A stretch of DNA of 64,000 bases, from contig PAAX01000015.1 in assembly GCA_002698995.1 (NCBI GenBank), positions 1-64,000 on the forward strand. Reading direction: 5' to 3'. Under the pieces are notes generated by a model, which was not told the origin of the DNA, did no database searches, and was given only the letters and a program-made list of their open reading frames with translations. Origin of the DNA: Ignavibacteriota bacterium (GTDB lineage: Bacteria; Bacteroidota; Ignavibacteria; Ignavibacteriales; Melioribacteraceae). Position numbers and translations under genes: made by a program. How positions within the stretch are numbered: position 1 is the stretch's first letter; each line of letters starts with the position of its first letter. This document shows positions 7,797-18,600 of the stretch, piece after piece.

Positions 7797-10016
7797 TTAA
7801 ATTTCTAATTTTATTGTTGCAGTTGGCATAAACGGAAGCATATTAACTTTCTCACCGGTATCACGTTTGAAATAGAAAATGTTCTGTCTATTGTAAACGT
7901 TTACAATGCTTACGTCAAAAGTAAATTTAGCAAATCCAATTTCTAAAGATTTAGAAAGACTCAAATCAAGACGATGATAATCAGGCAATCTGCCTAAATT
8001 TCTATCACCAAGAATTGTAAATGGTGCATAGTAACCGAGCTTATCCCAAACACCAAAAAAGTCTTCTATGAAATATTTATCATAGAACCCGGTTAATTCT
8101 GTGAAAGGAAGACCTGTTCTATAGTTCCAGATAGCACTTGCGGTAAATCCAAGTCCAATATTATATTCAAGAGAAACATTTAAATTATGTCTTGAATCAT
8201 ATTTGGGATAATAAGTCCAGCCTTCAACTTCTTTATAAGACCAGCTTAAAGAATAACCTGTAGTAAATCTAAAAGGATCAACATTCATTTTAGTTGAAAA
8301 TTCATAACCGTAAGATTCTCCTTTACCTGCAACTAAATCCGGATCACCTGTAGTACTTTTATTTTCATTAATTGCATGAAGATTCTCAATCTTCTTATAG
8401 TAAGTTTCAACTTCAAACGAGATATTTTCAGTTAAATAATAATCAAATCCTAATACATAATGAGTTGCTTTAGAAGGAGATAAATATTCAGGAGTAACAA
8501 TCCAAGGTTCAAATAGAGAAATAACTTCATTCTCATCTGTTACGGTTGTAATTTCCTGTTGATATACGCCGAATGCTCCTTTAATGGAGAAGACCGCCCA
8601 AGGTCTGTATGTTAAACTAATTCTTGGTTCAAGAGTAAATTGAGCATCTGGAGTAAATGAAGTAACATTAAATCTTGTTCCAATATCGGCGCCAAATGAT
8701 TCCCATCTTAGTATTTTATATTTACCGTAAACTGAGAAATGACCGCCAAAACTGCTGATATCAGAAACTGCTCCTTGAAGATTTTCCGTATAAAGTTCTG
8801 AGTTAAATGTTTTGAAAGCAAAACCTAATCCAATTTCATCCTTTGAATCGAAGAGATAATTAAAATCAAGACTCATATTAAAATCTTTAATTTCATTTTT
8901 TCTTGGTTTGGCATTGCTTAGATTAGGTACTACTTCTCCGGCAAATTGACTTAATGATAAACCTAAAGTAGTAAAGAGGGGAGAATCATAAACTTGAACC
9001 CATTGGAATCCGAAAATATTATTTTCCCAGTTAAAATCTTCTTTAAAAGGATTATTATTCTTTAAATCATCTCTGCTCAAAAATCCGAAAAAGTGGAATC
9101 TTCCATTTGGAATAAAAGGATTTTCAACATTTAATTTTACCGAAGCATCATAAAAATCTATAGGCACATTTTGATCATTTAAGAATTTCTTAAGAATATC
9201 TTGTGAATAACTTTTTCTTCCGGTAATCATAAAAGAACCGGTTGGAATTGGACCTTCAACCATTACTTTACCGGTTAGAAAACTTGAAGCGGCAGTAGTG
9301 CTGAATTGATTTTTGTTACCGTCTTTTGTGATGATATCCATTACAGATGATAATCTGCCTCCATACTCTGCAGAAAAACCACCTTTATAAAATTCAACGG
9401 TGTTAATCATTTCCGGATCAATTACAGAAAAAAGTCCTAAAGCATGAAAAGGATTATAAATGGTAGCACCATTTAACAAGACCAAATTCTGATTACTGGA
9501 ACCACCTCTTACATAATATCTTGCAGAAACGTCGCCAGTAGTTTGAACACCGGGAATTGACTGAAGTGATCTAAACACATCAGTTTCAACACCTTTAGGA
9601 AGGGTTTCTAAGTTTTTAATGCTTATTCTTTCCAATCCAAGGTCGGTAGCATTTCTTTCAATAACTTTTTCACCAATTTTTTCAACAGTTTGAAGTTCAA
9701 TTCCGGTAGTAACTAAACCAACATCAATTTGAGTAATTTTATTTGCTCCAATAAAAACATCAAGTTCTTTAGTCTCATAACCGATATAGGAGAATAATAC
9801 TTTATAAGTTTTGTTAGCGGGAATATTATTAATAATATAGTAGCCTCTGTTGTTGGTTGAGGCACCAATATTTAATTCCTCAATAAAAACATTGCCGAAT
9901 GCCAATGCTTCACTGCTTGTTGAATCTGTTAAAAATCCTCTTAGTTTGCCGTACTGCTGAGCGTTTAAGGAGGAAATAGTAAGTAAGAAAATAATTAAGT
10001 AGAACAAGTTTTTCAT
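7797..10016 (-). CDS. TonB-dependent outer-membrane receptor
   Basis: A 739-residue outer-membrane transporter. It has a signal peptide (about 1-19), a carboxypeptidase-regulatory-like beta-sandwich (about 22-105, with the GYYIINNIP core), a plug domain (about 125-235, VRGGSSNQNLVLLNG and EFYKGGFSAEYGGRLSSV) and a beta-barrel to the C-terminus. It heads the minus-strand operon with two DUF4249 and two PEGA/propeller lipoproteins. No SusD homologue is present, so this is not a standard SusCD polysaccharide system. The substrate is unknown. The 273 bases upstream (10017-10289) show no B12 box or other riboswitch that I can recognise. Confidence 0.9.
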   Translation of the reverse strand: MKNLFYLIIFLLTISSLNAQQYGKLRGFLTDSTSSEALAFGNVFIEELNIGASTNNRGYYIINNIPANKTYKVLFSYIGYETKELDVFIGANKITQIDVGLVTTGIELQTVEKIGEKVIERNATDLGLERISIKNLETLPKGVETDVFRSLQSIPGVQTTGDVSARYYVRGGSSNQNLVLLNGATIYNPFHALGLFSVIDPEMINTVEFYKGGFSAEYGGRLSSVMDIITKDGNKNQFSTTAASSFLTGKVMVEGPIPTGSFMITGRKSYSQDILKKFLNDQNVPIDFYDASVKLNVENPFIPNGRFHFFGFLSRDDLKNNNPFKEDFNWENNIFGFQWVQVYDSPLFTTLGLSLSQFAGEVVPNLSNAKPRKNEIKDFNMSLDFNYLFDSKDEIGLGFAFKTFNSELYTENLQGAVSDISSFGGHFSVYGKYKILRWESFGADIGTRFNVTSFTPDAQFTLEPRISLTYRPWAVFSIKGAFGVYQQEITTVTDENEVISLFEPWIVTPEYLSPSKATHYVLGFDYYLTENISFEVETYYKKIENLHAINENKSTTGDPDLVAGKGESYGYEFSTKMNVDPFRFTTGYSLSWSYKEVEGWTYYPKYDSRHNLNVSLEYNIGLGFTASAIWNYRTGLPFTELTGFYDKYFIEDFFGVWDKLGYYAPFTILGDRNLGRLPDYHRLDLSLSKSLEIGFAKFTFDVSIVNVYNRQNIFYFKRDTGEKVNMLPFMPTATIKLEI

Positions 10017-10289
10017 TAAGTATCTCTTATATTAAAACAAAGTTTGCAAAATCCAATTTATTTATAATGATTTCAAGTGAAAATTAATTGAACAAAATAT
10101 TTTTATTTGTAATTAGGGAAAGTTGTGAAAAGAATTCAACAACATACTTATGCGGTTTTTTTGAAGATTGATAATCACTCTAGTAAAATAATTTGAAACA
10201 AGAAACTATTAACAATTACAATAAGGTTACAAAGTTACATTTAATTTGGAATCTTTCTAAATATTTTTTTATCAGTGTAAAATATAATT

Positions 10290-10439
10290 ATGAAAAAGGA
10301 AAATTTACCTAAAAAGATTTGCATTGTTTGCGGTAGAGAATTTACATGGAGAAAAAAATGGAATAAGGTATGGGCAGAAGTAAAATATTGTTCTGATAAA
10401 TGTCGAATAAATAAAAAGAAGTTATTTGATAAAAAATAA
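10290..10439 (+). CDS. DUF2256 mini-protein (zinc-ribbon-like)
   Basis: A 49-residue protein that fits DUF2256: [14 protein letters not shown] followed by YCSDKCR. The four cysteines, Cys11, Cys14, Cys34 and Cys38, form a probable zinc-binding C-x2-C...C-x3-C site. The protein is highly basic with a lysine-rich tail. It stands alone between the divergent TonB operon and the next plus-strand gene. In other bacteria DUF2256 genes are often near photolyase or cryptochrome genes, but none is visible here. Its function is not known. Confidence 0.85.
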   Translation: MKKENLPKKICIVCGREFTWRKKWNKVWAEVKYCSDKCRINKKKLFDKK

Positions 10440-10517
10440 GCTTAGAAAAAAAATATTAGTTCTTCAACAGGAAATATTTATTAATTCTTCTCTATATTTT
10501 GAATAAAAAATAATCGG

Positions 10518-11219
10518 ATGATGGAAAACAACCAAATATTTATTGTGTTAGTAAGATTAAAATCCTATTTAATGAGTATTATTGATAATAGAGAGGATGG
10601 AATGGATGATCCTCTTCATTATACTAAAGAATATCTTGAAAGAAAATATCAGGATGAAATGTTTGATATTCTTGAGGTTATTACTTCTAATGGAATTTCC
10701 AGTGATCTGCAAATTGCTTTTGACGAAGATATACATGTTAAATTTCAAGAATTGATTGAGGATATGAATCACCAAGTTGACTTAATTTCTCTCCTAGAAA
10801 ATCTAAAAATAAATGCAGAAGAATTTCAGCAGAGAGAAAAGCATTTAGATGAAATTAAAAATAAAAGAGCAGAAGATTTAAAGCGAATAATCACTATCAT
10901 TTTTCAAATGGCAAAGTTTTGGACTCGTCATCAAAAGATTGAAGATGATGTTGAAGATTACAGCAGACTTGAAGATGAAGATATGATAAGACCCGAAGAG
11001 GAAAAGAAACTTCTTTATTTAGATAAAACTGCTTTCCTTTCGTTTGATAATATTGCACAACTGACAAAAATATATTTAGAACTTCTTACCGAATATTACT
11101 TCAATTACGGCGGAAATATAAATCTTGAAAAATTCTTAAAAGAACTTGATGGAATAAAAACCGAAGTTGAAGAAAAATACAACTCCCTTCTTAAAAAATT
11201 CGGATTAGATGAGATTTGA
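10518..11219 (+). CDS. Acidic helical protein, unknown function
   Basis: A 233-residue soluble protein that I do not recognise. It is rich in Glu, Asp and Lys and predicted to be almost all helix, with possible coiled-coil stretches at about 95-125 (LLENLKINAEEFQQREKHL) and 205-230. There is no signal peptide, membrane segment or Cys motif. It starts ATG-ATG without a good Shine-Dalgarno, 78 bp after the DUF2256 gene, and ends 16 bp before the convergent PEP carboxylase stop. Its acidic helical composition recalls kleisin/ScpA proteins, but I see no diagnostic ScpA motif. Confidence 0.6.
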   Translation: MMENNQIFIVLVRLKSYLMSIIDNREDGMDDPLHYTKEYLERKYQDEMFDILEVITSNGISSDLQIAFDEDIHVKFQELIEDMNHQVDLISLLENLKINAEEFQQREKHLDEIKNKRAEDLKRIITIIFQMAKFWTRHQKIEDDVEDYSRLEDEDMIRPEEEKKLLYLDKTAFLSFDNIAQLTKIYLELLTEYYFNYGGNINLEKFLKELDGIKTEVEEKYNSLLKKFGLDEI

Positions 11220-11235
11220 TTTTGGGTTAATCTTA

Positions 11236-13983
11236 TTAACCAGTATTTCTAATTCCTGCTGCAATTCCATTTACGGTAGATCTTAAAAGTGATAGAATTT
11301 CATTTTTCTTACTCTCACTTTTACTGTTTCTAAATTCTTTTATAAATTTTAACTGAATAAAACTAATTGGATCGATATAGGGATTTCTTAATAAAATTGA
11401 CCGCTGTAATGATTTATTGTTATCCATTAAATAATTTTGTCCGGTAATTTCTAAAAGAACCGCAACTGATTTTTCGAATTCGCTTTTTATATTATTAAAA
11501 ATCAATCTGGAGTTTGGGTTTGATAATTCCGAATACTTTTCTGCAATTATCATATCGGTTTTCAAAAGAACCATTTCAATATTCTCAATCATAACGGTGA
11601 AAAATTTCCATTCCTTGTACATCTTCTTTAGTAGTTTTATATTTACTGTTTTTGTATTAATCAAATTAGTAATTGCTGAACCAAAGCCGAACCAACCGGA
11701 GATAGTCTGCCTGTTTTGTGTCCATGAAAAAACCCAAGGAATTGCCCTCAGCATTGTAATATCATTTCCTTTTTTTCTTGAAGAAGGACGCGAACCAATT
11801 TCAATTTTTTCAATAATATCTATTGGAGTTGCAGTTCTAAAATAATCGATAAAATTAGGATGACTTACTAATTCTTTATAAACCTTGAATGCTTCCTCAG
11901 AAATTAAGGAAAGTGCTTCAATAAACTTAGTATCTACAGCATTCTTTTTATTGGAGCTTTCGCTGGCTAATAAAACAGCGGACGTTATTAATTCAAGGCT
12001 TCTATTAGCAATTTGAGGTACAAGATATTTTGAAGAAATCATTTCACCTTGTTCGGTAATTTTTATTTTTCCTTTAATTGAATTATTTGGCTGAGCCAGA
12101 ATTGACTTGTGCAAAGGTCCGCCTCCTCTGCTTATGCTGCCTCCTCTGCCATGAAAAAGTACTAGATCAATTTTATACTTTGAAGTAAGTTCAGTAATTC
12201 TTTTTTGTGCACTGAATAACTCAAAATTAGAAGTTACAATTCCTCCGTCTTTATTACTATCCGAATAACCAAGCATAACTTTCTGAATTTTATTTCTTGA
12301 TTTTAGATGAGATTTATAAGCATCGTTTTCAAATAACTCTTTCAGAACTAAATCGCAGCTTCTTAAATCTTCTATTGTTTCAAAAAGAGGAAGAATATTT
12401 AAAGATGATTCTATCTCGTCTTCTTCGGTTAAAAAAGAGACACCGGCTTCCTTACTTAATAATAGGAGCCCGAGAATATCAGAAACATTTGAACTGTTGC
12501 TGATAATAAAATCTTCACAAGCATCTTTTGAAATATTCTTTTGAGCAAAATTAATTAGCTGAATTTCGTTTATTACTTTTGAAGTTGAATCTGATAGTTT
12601 AGTATAATTGTTTGTTAAAGGTCTTCTACTCAATATTTCTTGGGTGAGGATTTTAATTTTTACATCCTCATTTTGTTTATTGAATTCATTACATACGGAA
12701 GCAACTCTTAATACTTCTTCAACTGCATTATTAATTTCCTTTGAGTTTTGTCTTATATCTAATTTGATAAAATGGAAACCAAAGGTTTTCACCTTGTAAT
12801 TAAAGGGGAGAAGTACTTCCTTGTATATTATTTCTCCTTTGTTTTCTTGCAAACTCTCTTTAATCAAATCAAGATCGTCTATAAATTCATCTATGTTATT
12901 ATAACCAAATGAATCATTTTTCAAAGTAAGTTTAAGTTTTTCGGCTATCAGAAGTAATTTATGTCTATATAATTCAGTTGGTTCGCGTAATAAGCTGTTT
13001 GTTATTTCCAAATTTAAATTCTTTTTATCCCACTCAATTGATTTCTTTAATTTTTTAGAAACATTTACGATGGAAATTGACTGACTTAAAAATGAATAAA
13101 GTAAATCGAGTTCTTTCATATATAGTTCGATAATAGTTTCTTTTTGATACTTAAAAGTTTCTTTTGATAAGTCAATCGTAACGTAAGGATGTCCGTCTCT
13201 ATCTCCACCCATCCAACTGCCAAGCTTAATTATTGGGGGAGAAAGAATATCTTTCTTAAAATTACTTTCGATAGCATGATTTAGTTTTGAGTATAATTTC
13301 GGAACTTCATCAAATATAATATCCTTAAAGAAAAATAAGCCTCTTTGTATTTCATCACGAACAGTAATTTTGCTGAATCTAATATCAGTCGATTGCCATA
13401 TTAATGTTATTTGTGTTTTTAACTTTTTCTTGAATTCAATGAAGTTGAAATCGGATTCGTTACTCAGTTCTTTTTCTAAAAGGATTTTTGAGATGTTTAA
13501 AATTTTTCTCAGAATTGTTTGTCTTGTTGCTTCAGTAGGATGTGCTGTAAATACTGGAATTATTTCCAAATTATTCAGAAGCTGAGTAAAATGTTTTGCA
13601 GTAGTTTTGTTTGCAATTAATTCTTTAATTACAAAATCAAAATTATCTTTAGAAAGATTTTCATCTTCATTTTTAAGCCGATGAATTTCATCTGCAGCAT
13701 TAACAAGAATAAAATAAATCGAAAATGATCTAACTACTTTATGAGCTTTATCAATGGAAAGATTATCAATTATTTTTTCAATTTCGGTTATGGTTTTTTC
13801 ATTAAAAGTTGTTCTTAAATCTTTTGTTAATGATCTTAACTGCTCAACAATATCAAATAAAAATTTACCTTCCTGCTCAATTAATACTTCTCCCAGAATA
13901 TGGCCAAGTAGTCTAACAGAATCTCTCAAACTTTTATCTTTAGGTGAAGTTTCTAAATAGGCTAAACTTCTTTTGTAATTCAT
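11236..13983 (-). CDS. ppc: Phosphoenolpyruvate carboxylase
   Basis: A 915-residue enzyme converting PEP and bicarbonate to oxaloacetate, an anaplerotic entry to the TCA cycle. Family signatures are all present: FTAHPTEATRQT with catalytic His148, GSWMGGDRDGHPYVT, MLGYSDSNKDGG, FHGRGGSISRGGGP, and the C-terminal RNTG that reaches the active site. Length is normal. It is transcribed alone, divergent from glutamate dehydrogenase across 270 bases. The nearby glutamate dehydrogenase and PEP/pyruvate-binding genes suggest a small carbon/nitrogen node. A 7-bp hairpin (11225-11241) covers its stop codon. Confidence 0.97.
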   Translation of the reverse strand: MNYKRSLAYLETSPKDKSLRDSVRLLGHILGEVLIEQEGKFLFDIVEQLRSLTKDLRTTFNEKTITEIEKIIDNLSIDKAHKVVRSFSIYFILVNAADEIHRLKNEDENLSKDNFDFVIKELIANKTTAKHFTQLLNNLEIIPVFTAHPTEATRQTILRKILNISKILLEKELSNESDFNFIEFKKKLKTQITLIWQSTDIRFSKITVRDEIQRGLFFFKDIIFDEVPKLYSKLNHAIESNFKKDILSPPIIKLGSWMGGDRDGHPYVTIDLSKETFKYQKETIIELYMKELDLLYSFLSQSISIVNVSKKLKKSIEWDKKNLNLEITNSLLREPTELYRHKLLLIAEKLKLTLKNDSFGYNNIDEFIDDLDLIKESLQENKGEIIYKEVLLPFNYKVKTFGFHFIKLDIRQNSKEINNAVEEVLRVASVCNEFNKQNEDVKIKILTQEILSRRPLTNNYTKLSDSTSKVINEIQLINFAQKNISKDACEDFIISNSSNVSDILGLLLLSKEAGVSFLTEEDEIESSLNILPLFETIEDLRSCDLVLKELFENDAYKSHLKSRNKIQKVMLGYSDSNKDGGIVTSNFELFSAQKRITELTSKYKIDLVLFHGRGGSISRGGGPLHKSILAQPNNSIKGKIKITEQGEMISSKYLVPQIANRSLELITSAVLLASESSNKKNAVDTKFIEALSLISEEAFKVYKELVSHPNFIDYFRTATPIDIIEKIEIGSRPSSRKKGNDITMLRAIPWVFSWTQNRQTISGWFGFGSAITNLINTKTVNIKLLKKMYKEWKFFTVMIENIEMVLLKTDMIIAEKYSELSNPNSRLIFNNIKSEFEKSVAVLLEITGQNYLMDNNKSLQRSILLRNPYIDPISFIQLKFIKEFRNSKSESKKNEILSLLRSTVNGIAAGIRNTG

Positions 13984-14253
13984 TGGTAAACCCTTATTTA
14001 TTAAACAAAAGACTGTATATCAAATTATAAAATAAGTTATGCTTAACTTCAAAGAAAAATTAAGAAAATGAGAAAAAAAATGAAAAAAATGAAAAGAAAT
14101 ACGGTTTTATTTGCGGAAATATTTCTCTATACATATTTTAGGACATGTAGATTCTTTAATGTTCTTCAAATTTTGAATGTACATTAAAAATTGTTTTCGT
14201 ATTACTAAATGATACAAATTTTTTTAACAATTATACTTCTAATGAGGTGAGTT

Positions 14254-15543
14254 ATGAGCAGCAGTAAATCTTTTAATCCTTTCGCAATGGCACAAGCACA
14301 GTTTGATAAAGTTGCTGAAATATTAGGATTGGACGAAGGAACTAAAGAAATTCTAAGAAATCCTTTAAGAGAATTTTCTTTTAGTATTCCTGTTAAAATG
14401 GATGACGGTACAACAAAAGTATTTAGAGGTTTTAGAGTTCAGCATAATGATGCAAGAGGTCCAAGTAAAGGTGGTATAAGATTCCATCCGCAAGAAACAG
14501 TTGATACAGTAAGAGCTTTAGCTATGTGGATGACTTGGAAATGCGCAGTTGTTAATATTCCTTTGGGCGGTGGTAAAGGAGGAGTAATTTGTGATCCTCA
14601 TAATTTAAGCATGAAAGAACAAGAACAAATTTGTAGAGGCTGGGCTCGTCAAATGGCTAAAAATGTTGGTCCGTTAAATGACGTTCCTGCTCCGGATGTA
14701 ATGACAAATGCTCAGCATATGTTATGGATGTTGGATGAATTTGAAGTTATAAGCGGCGGTAAATATCCTGGATTTATAACCGGTAAACCGGTTGGAATGG
14801 GTGGTTCACTAGGTAGAACAGAAGCTACAGGTTATGGTGTTATTTATACTGTTAGAGAAGCATTAAAAGAAATGGGTATTAAACCTGAAGATACAACAGC
14901 TTCAGTTCAAGGTTTTGGCAATGTGGCTCAATATGCGATTAGACTTTATAATGAATTAGGTGGTAAAGTCGTTGCAGTATCAAGCTGGGATAATAAAGAT
15001 CAAAAATCGTATTCCTTCATTAAAAAAGAAGGTGTTAACATTGACGAACTATTGAAAATTACTGATCGCTTTGGCGGTATCGATAAAGTTAAAGCTAAAG
15101 ATTTAGGTTACTCAGTTGAGGATGGTAATGCTTGGATTCAACAAGAAGTTGATATTTTAATTCCTGCTGCTTTAGAAAATCAAGTTAATGCAGAAACCGT
15201 AACTTTAATAAAAGACACTGTAAAAATTGTTGCCGAAGGTGCTAACGGTCCTACTACTCCTGATGCTGATAAAGTTCTTATTGAAAAAGGAATTTTTGTG
15301 ATTCCCGACTTTTTAGCAAATGCAGGTGGCGTTACTTGCAGCTATTTTGAACAAGTACAATCGAATATGAATTACTATTGGGAAAAAGAAGAAGTACTGG
15401 AAAAATTAGATCAAAAAATGACTTCTGCTTATTTAGCTGTAAGTGAATTAGCTAGAAAGAAAAATATTTTTATGCGTGATGCTGCTTATATGATTTCAAT
15501 TCAAAGAGTGGCTGAAGCTTGCAAAGATAGAGGCTGGGTATAA
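14254..15543 (+). CDS. gdhA: Glutamate dehydrogenase (Glu/Leu/Phe/Val family)
   Basis: A 429-residue hexameric-type enzyme interconverting glutamate and 2-oxoglutarate plus ammonia with NAD(P). Substrate and catalytic lysines lie in MTWKCAVVNIPLGGGKGG (Lys96 and Lys108) and the conserved Asp148 in PAPDVMT. The Rossmann motif is GFGNVAQ near residue 226. Length fits the roughly 420-residue class. GAGGTGA precedes the ATG at good spacing. The 270 bases between it and ppc contain the divergent promoters but no other gene. A strong terminator follows. Cofactor preference cannot be read safely. Confidence 0.95.
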   Translation: MSSSKSFNPFAMAQAQFDKVAEILGLDEGTKEILRNPLREFSFSIPVKMDDGTTKVFRGFRVQHNDARGPSKGGIRFHPQETVDTVRALAMWMTWKCAVVNIPLGGGKGGVICDPHNLSMKEQEQICRGWARQMAKNVGPLNDVPAPDVMTNAQHMLWMLDEFEVISGGKYPGFITGKPVGMGGSLGRTEATGYGVIYTVREALKEMGIKPEDTTASVQGFGNVAQYAIRLYNELGGKVVAVSSWDNKDQKSYSFIKKEGVNIDELLKITDRFGGIDKVKAKDLGYSVEDGNAWIQQEVDILIPAALENQVNAETVTLIKDTVKIVAEGANGPTTPDADKVLIEKGIFVIPDFLANAGGVTCSYFEQVQSNMNYYWEKEEVLEKLDQKMTSAYLAVSELARKKNIFMRDAAYMISIQRVAEACKDRGWV

Positions 15544-15563
15544 AAATAAACTTTCGTTATATT

Positions 15564-15604
15564 AAAGTAGGTTTCTCATTTATTTGGGAACCTACTTTTT
15601 TTAT
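15564..15604 (+). terminator. Rho-independent terminator after gdhA
   Basis: The arm AAAGTAGGTTTC (15564-15575) pairs with the arm at 15587-15598, then a run of T residues. It lies 20 bases after the gdhA stop. Confidence 0.9.
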
Positions 15605-15639
15605 TTTAAACCGATTTAAAAAATAAACTTGGCAGAATA

Positions 15640-18600
15640 ATGGCAAAGAATAAACAGTTAAGTGAAATTGTTAACGACCTTGATGAAAGGGCAAAAGAAC
15701 TTAGATGCTTGTATAAGGTCGAAAACATTCTTAATAATAATGAATTAAAAGTTGAGGAACTTTTTCTTGCGTTAATTAATGTAATTCCTTCCGGCTGGCA
15801 GTATCCTCACTTATGCCAAGTAAAAATCATTATTCGCGATATGACTATCAAATCGGAGAATTATGAAGAATCAAAAATAATTATCACTAAAAATATTAGT
15901 GTTAGAGGTAAAGTAATTGGAGAAATTGCAGTTTCATATACAGCACATCCGTATGATTATGATAGGGAAGCATTCCTTTCAGAAGAAAGTAATTTACTAA
16001 AAACTATTGCCGATAGAATTGGTCATTATGTGCTTCATCATGATCTTAATCTCATCTTTAAAAAATTTCAAAATGTGAGTCTACCCGAAGTTCAAGAAAA
16101 TGCAGGTGAATGGAAAATAATTCTAGACATGCTTAGAAAAACCGATCCAATATTATTTATGAGTATTTTAAGAAAACTGCTTCATAACTTAGTATTGAGA
16201 GGGAGTGAGGAAGCCGAAATTTTGATGAGCCAATCTTCTATCTCCATTAAAGCCGGAGATGAAAGAGTTCATGTTGATGAAAATCGCCCGTTAAAGAAAA
16301 AAATAATCAACAATTATGATGAATATATAAATGCAATTCTAAAATTAACAAGTGAAAATTTTGAGAAAGATGAAATTCTTTTAAGAATTCAAAAGTGGAT
16401 GCAGGAAGAAAAATCAATTCCGCTTGTAAGAATTCTTGAAGCTAGAGAGTCTACTCTTGCAGAAATTAGTGATGCTATTAGAAAATATTATCACCTTGCA
16501 CCGGAAAAATTTGAGCTTTCTCCTTCAATAATAAAGGGATTGCGTGTTTCTTTAGTAAGAAGATTTTTTACAGAAGATCTTAATTATATTGGCATTGCTA
16601 AAGAGTTTGTTAAGTTAACCGATTTTTATAAACTTATTGATAAGATGATTTATCAGCCAACAAGTCAAGGTAAGCTTGGCGGCAAAAGTTCAGGTGTATT
16701 TATTGCTTCAAATATTTTAGAAAAGCGTGCTGAAGATGTTGAAATTCTTAGGAATATTAAAATTCCTAAGACTTGGTTTGTTGCTTCAGATTGCGTGCTT
16801 TCATTTATGCGATACAATAATTTGGAAGAAGTATTAGAACAGAAATACAAAGAATTAAATGAACTTCGTTTGGAATATCCTTTATTGGTTCAGTTATTTA
16901 AGAATTCTGAATTTCCTCCTGAAATTGAAAAAGGTTTAGCCGCTGCTTTGGATGATTTTGGTGATACTCCATTAATAGTTAGAAGTTCTTCATTGTTGGA
17001 AGACCAAATGGGTGCTTCTTTTTCCGGAAAGTACAAAAGTCTATTCCTTGCCAATCAAGGATCAAAAGAAGACAGGCTTGATGCATTAAAAGATGCAGTT
17101 GCAGAAGTATATGCTTCTACTTTTGCTCCTGATCCTATTGAATATAGAGCCGAAAGAGGACTGCTTGATTTTCATGAAGAAATGGGAGTAATGATTCAAG
17201 AGGTTGTCGGTAATAAAATTGGTAAGTACTATTTTCCATCTTATGCCGGTGTTGCATTTAGCAACAATGAATTTAGATGGTCTACTAGGATTAAAAGAGA
17301 AGACGGTTTAGTAAGAATTGTACCTGGATTAGGAACGCGTGCCGTTGATAGAGTTGGTGATGATTATCCAATATTACTGGCTCCGGGTCAACCCGATTTA
17401 AGTGTAAATATGACACTCGAAGATTCGCTTAAATATTCTCCGAAAAGAATGGATGTTATTAATCTTGAATCAAATGAATTTGAGACCATTTCCATTGATA
17501 AAATGGTTAAAGAATATGCCGAAAATTATCCTGGATTGAAGCAAATAATTTCTATTGTAGATCAACATAGAGTAAGACAGCCGAATGTCATGGATGATAT
17601 TGCTTCAAGCGATTATGTGGTAACTTTTGACGGGCTTGTTAAAAACACAAGATTTGTAAAGAAGATGAATGAAATTCTTAAAACACTTCAAGATAGTTTA
17701 ACAACTCCGGTTGATATTGAGTTTGCATCAGACGGAAAAGATTTTTATATACTTCAATGCCGTCCGCAAAGCAAAGGAAGTGATTTGGCACCCGACACTA
17801 TTCCAACAAACATTCCTGACGACAAGGTAATATTCTCGGCAAATAAACATATCTCTAACGGTAAAGTACCAGAAATTACACACATCGTTTATGTTGATCC
17901 TGTAAAGTATGGAGAGATACCCGATATAGAAAATATGAAAAAAGTTGGTAGAGCTGTTGGGAAATTAAATACATTATTACCTCGAAAGAAATTTATTTTA
18001 ATGGGTCCCGGCAGATGGGGAAGCAGAGGTGATATTAAACTTGGAGTAAATGTTACATATTCGGATATTTCCAATTCTGCAGTCCTATTGGAGATTGCTA
18101 AAAAGAAAGGTAATTATGTACCAGATCTTTCATTCGGTACACACTTCTTTCAAGATTTGGTAGAAGCATCTATAAGATACATACCATTATATCCTGATGA
18201 CAAGGGGATAAAGTTTAATGAAGAGTTTTTAACTTCTTCAAAAAATATTTTTGAAGAGTTAATTCCCGATTACAAAAAACTTGCTGAAGTAATTAAAGTA
18301 ATTGATGTTCCCAATTCTACAAAAGGCAAAATTCTTAAAATTATGGTAAATGCCGATAATAATGAAGCATTAGCATTTATAAGTGAACCCGGAGCAGATC
18401 TTGTGATTACCGACCATGTAGCTGATAATAAATCCGATCATTGGAAATGGCGATTGACAATGGTTGAAAATTTAGCTTCAAGAATTGACGGAGATAAATT
18501 TGGAATAAAAGAAATGTATGTGTTCGGTAGTACTTTTGAAGGAACTGCCGGACCTGGCAGCGATATAGACTTAGTATTTCATGTTGATCAAAATGAGTTC

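Noticed and set aside
10017-10289. Possible cobalamin or other riboswitch before the TonB operon
   Set aside because: No B12 box or paired structure typical of known riboswitches is visible.
11225-11241. Hairpin GGTTAAT-CTT-ATTAACC as a terminator for ppc and its convergent neighbour
   Set aside because: The stem is AT-rich and there is no T run on either side; it also includes the ppc stop codon.
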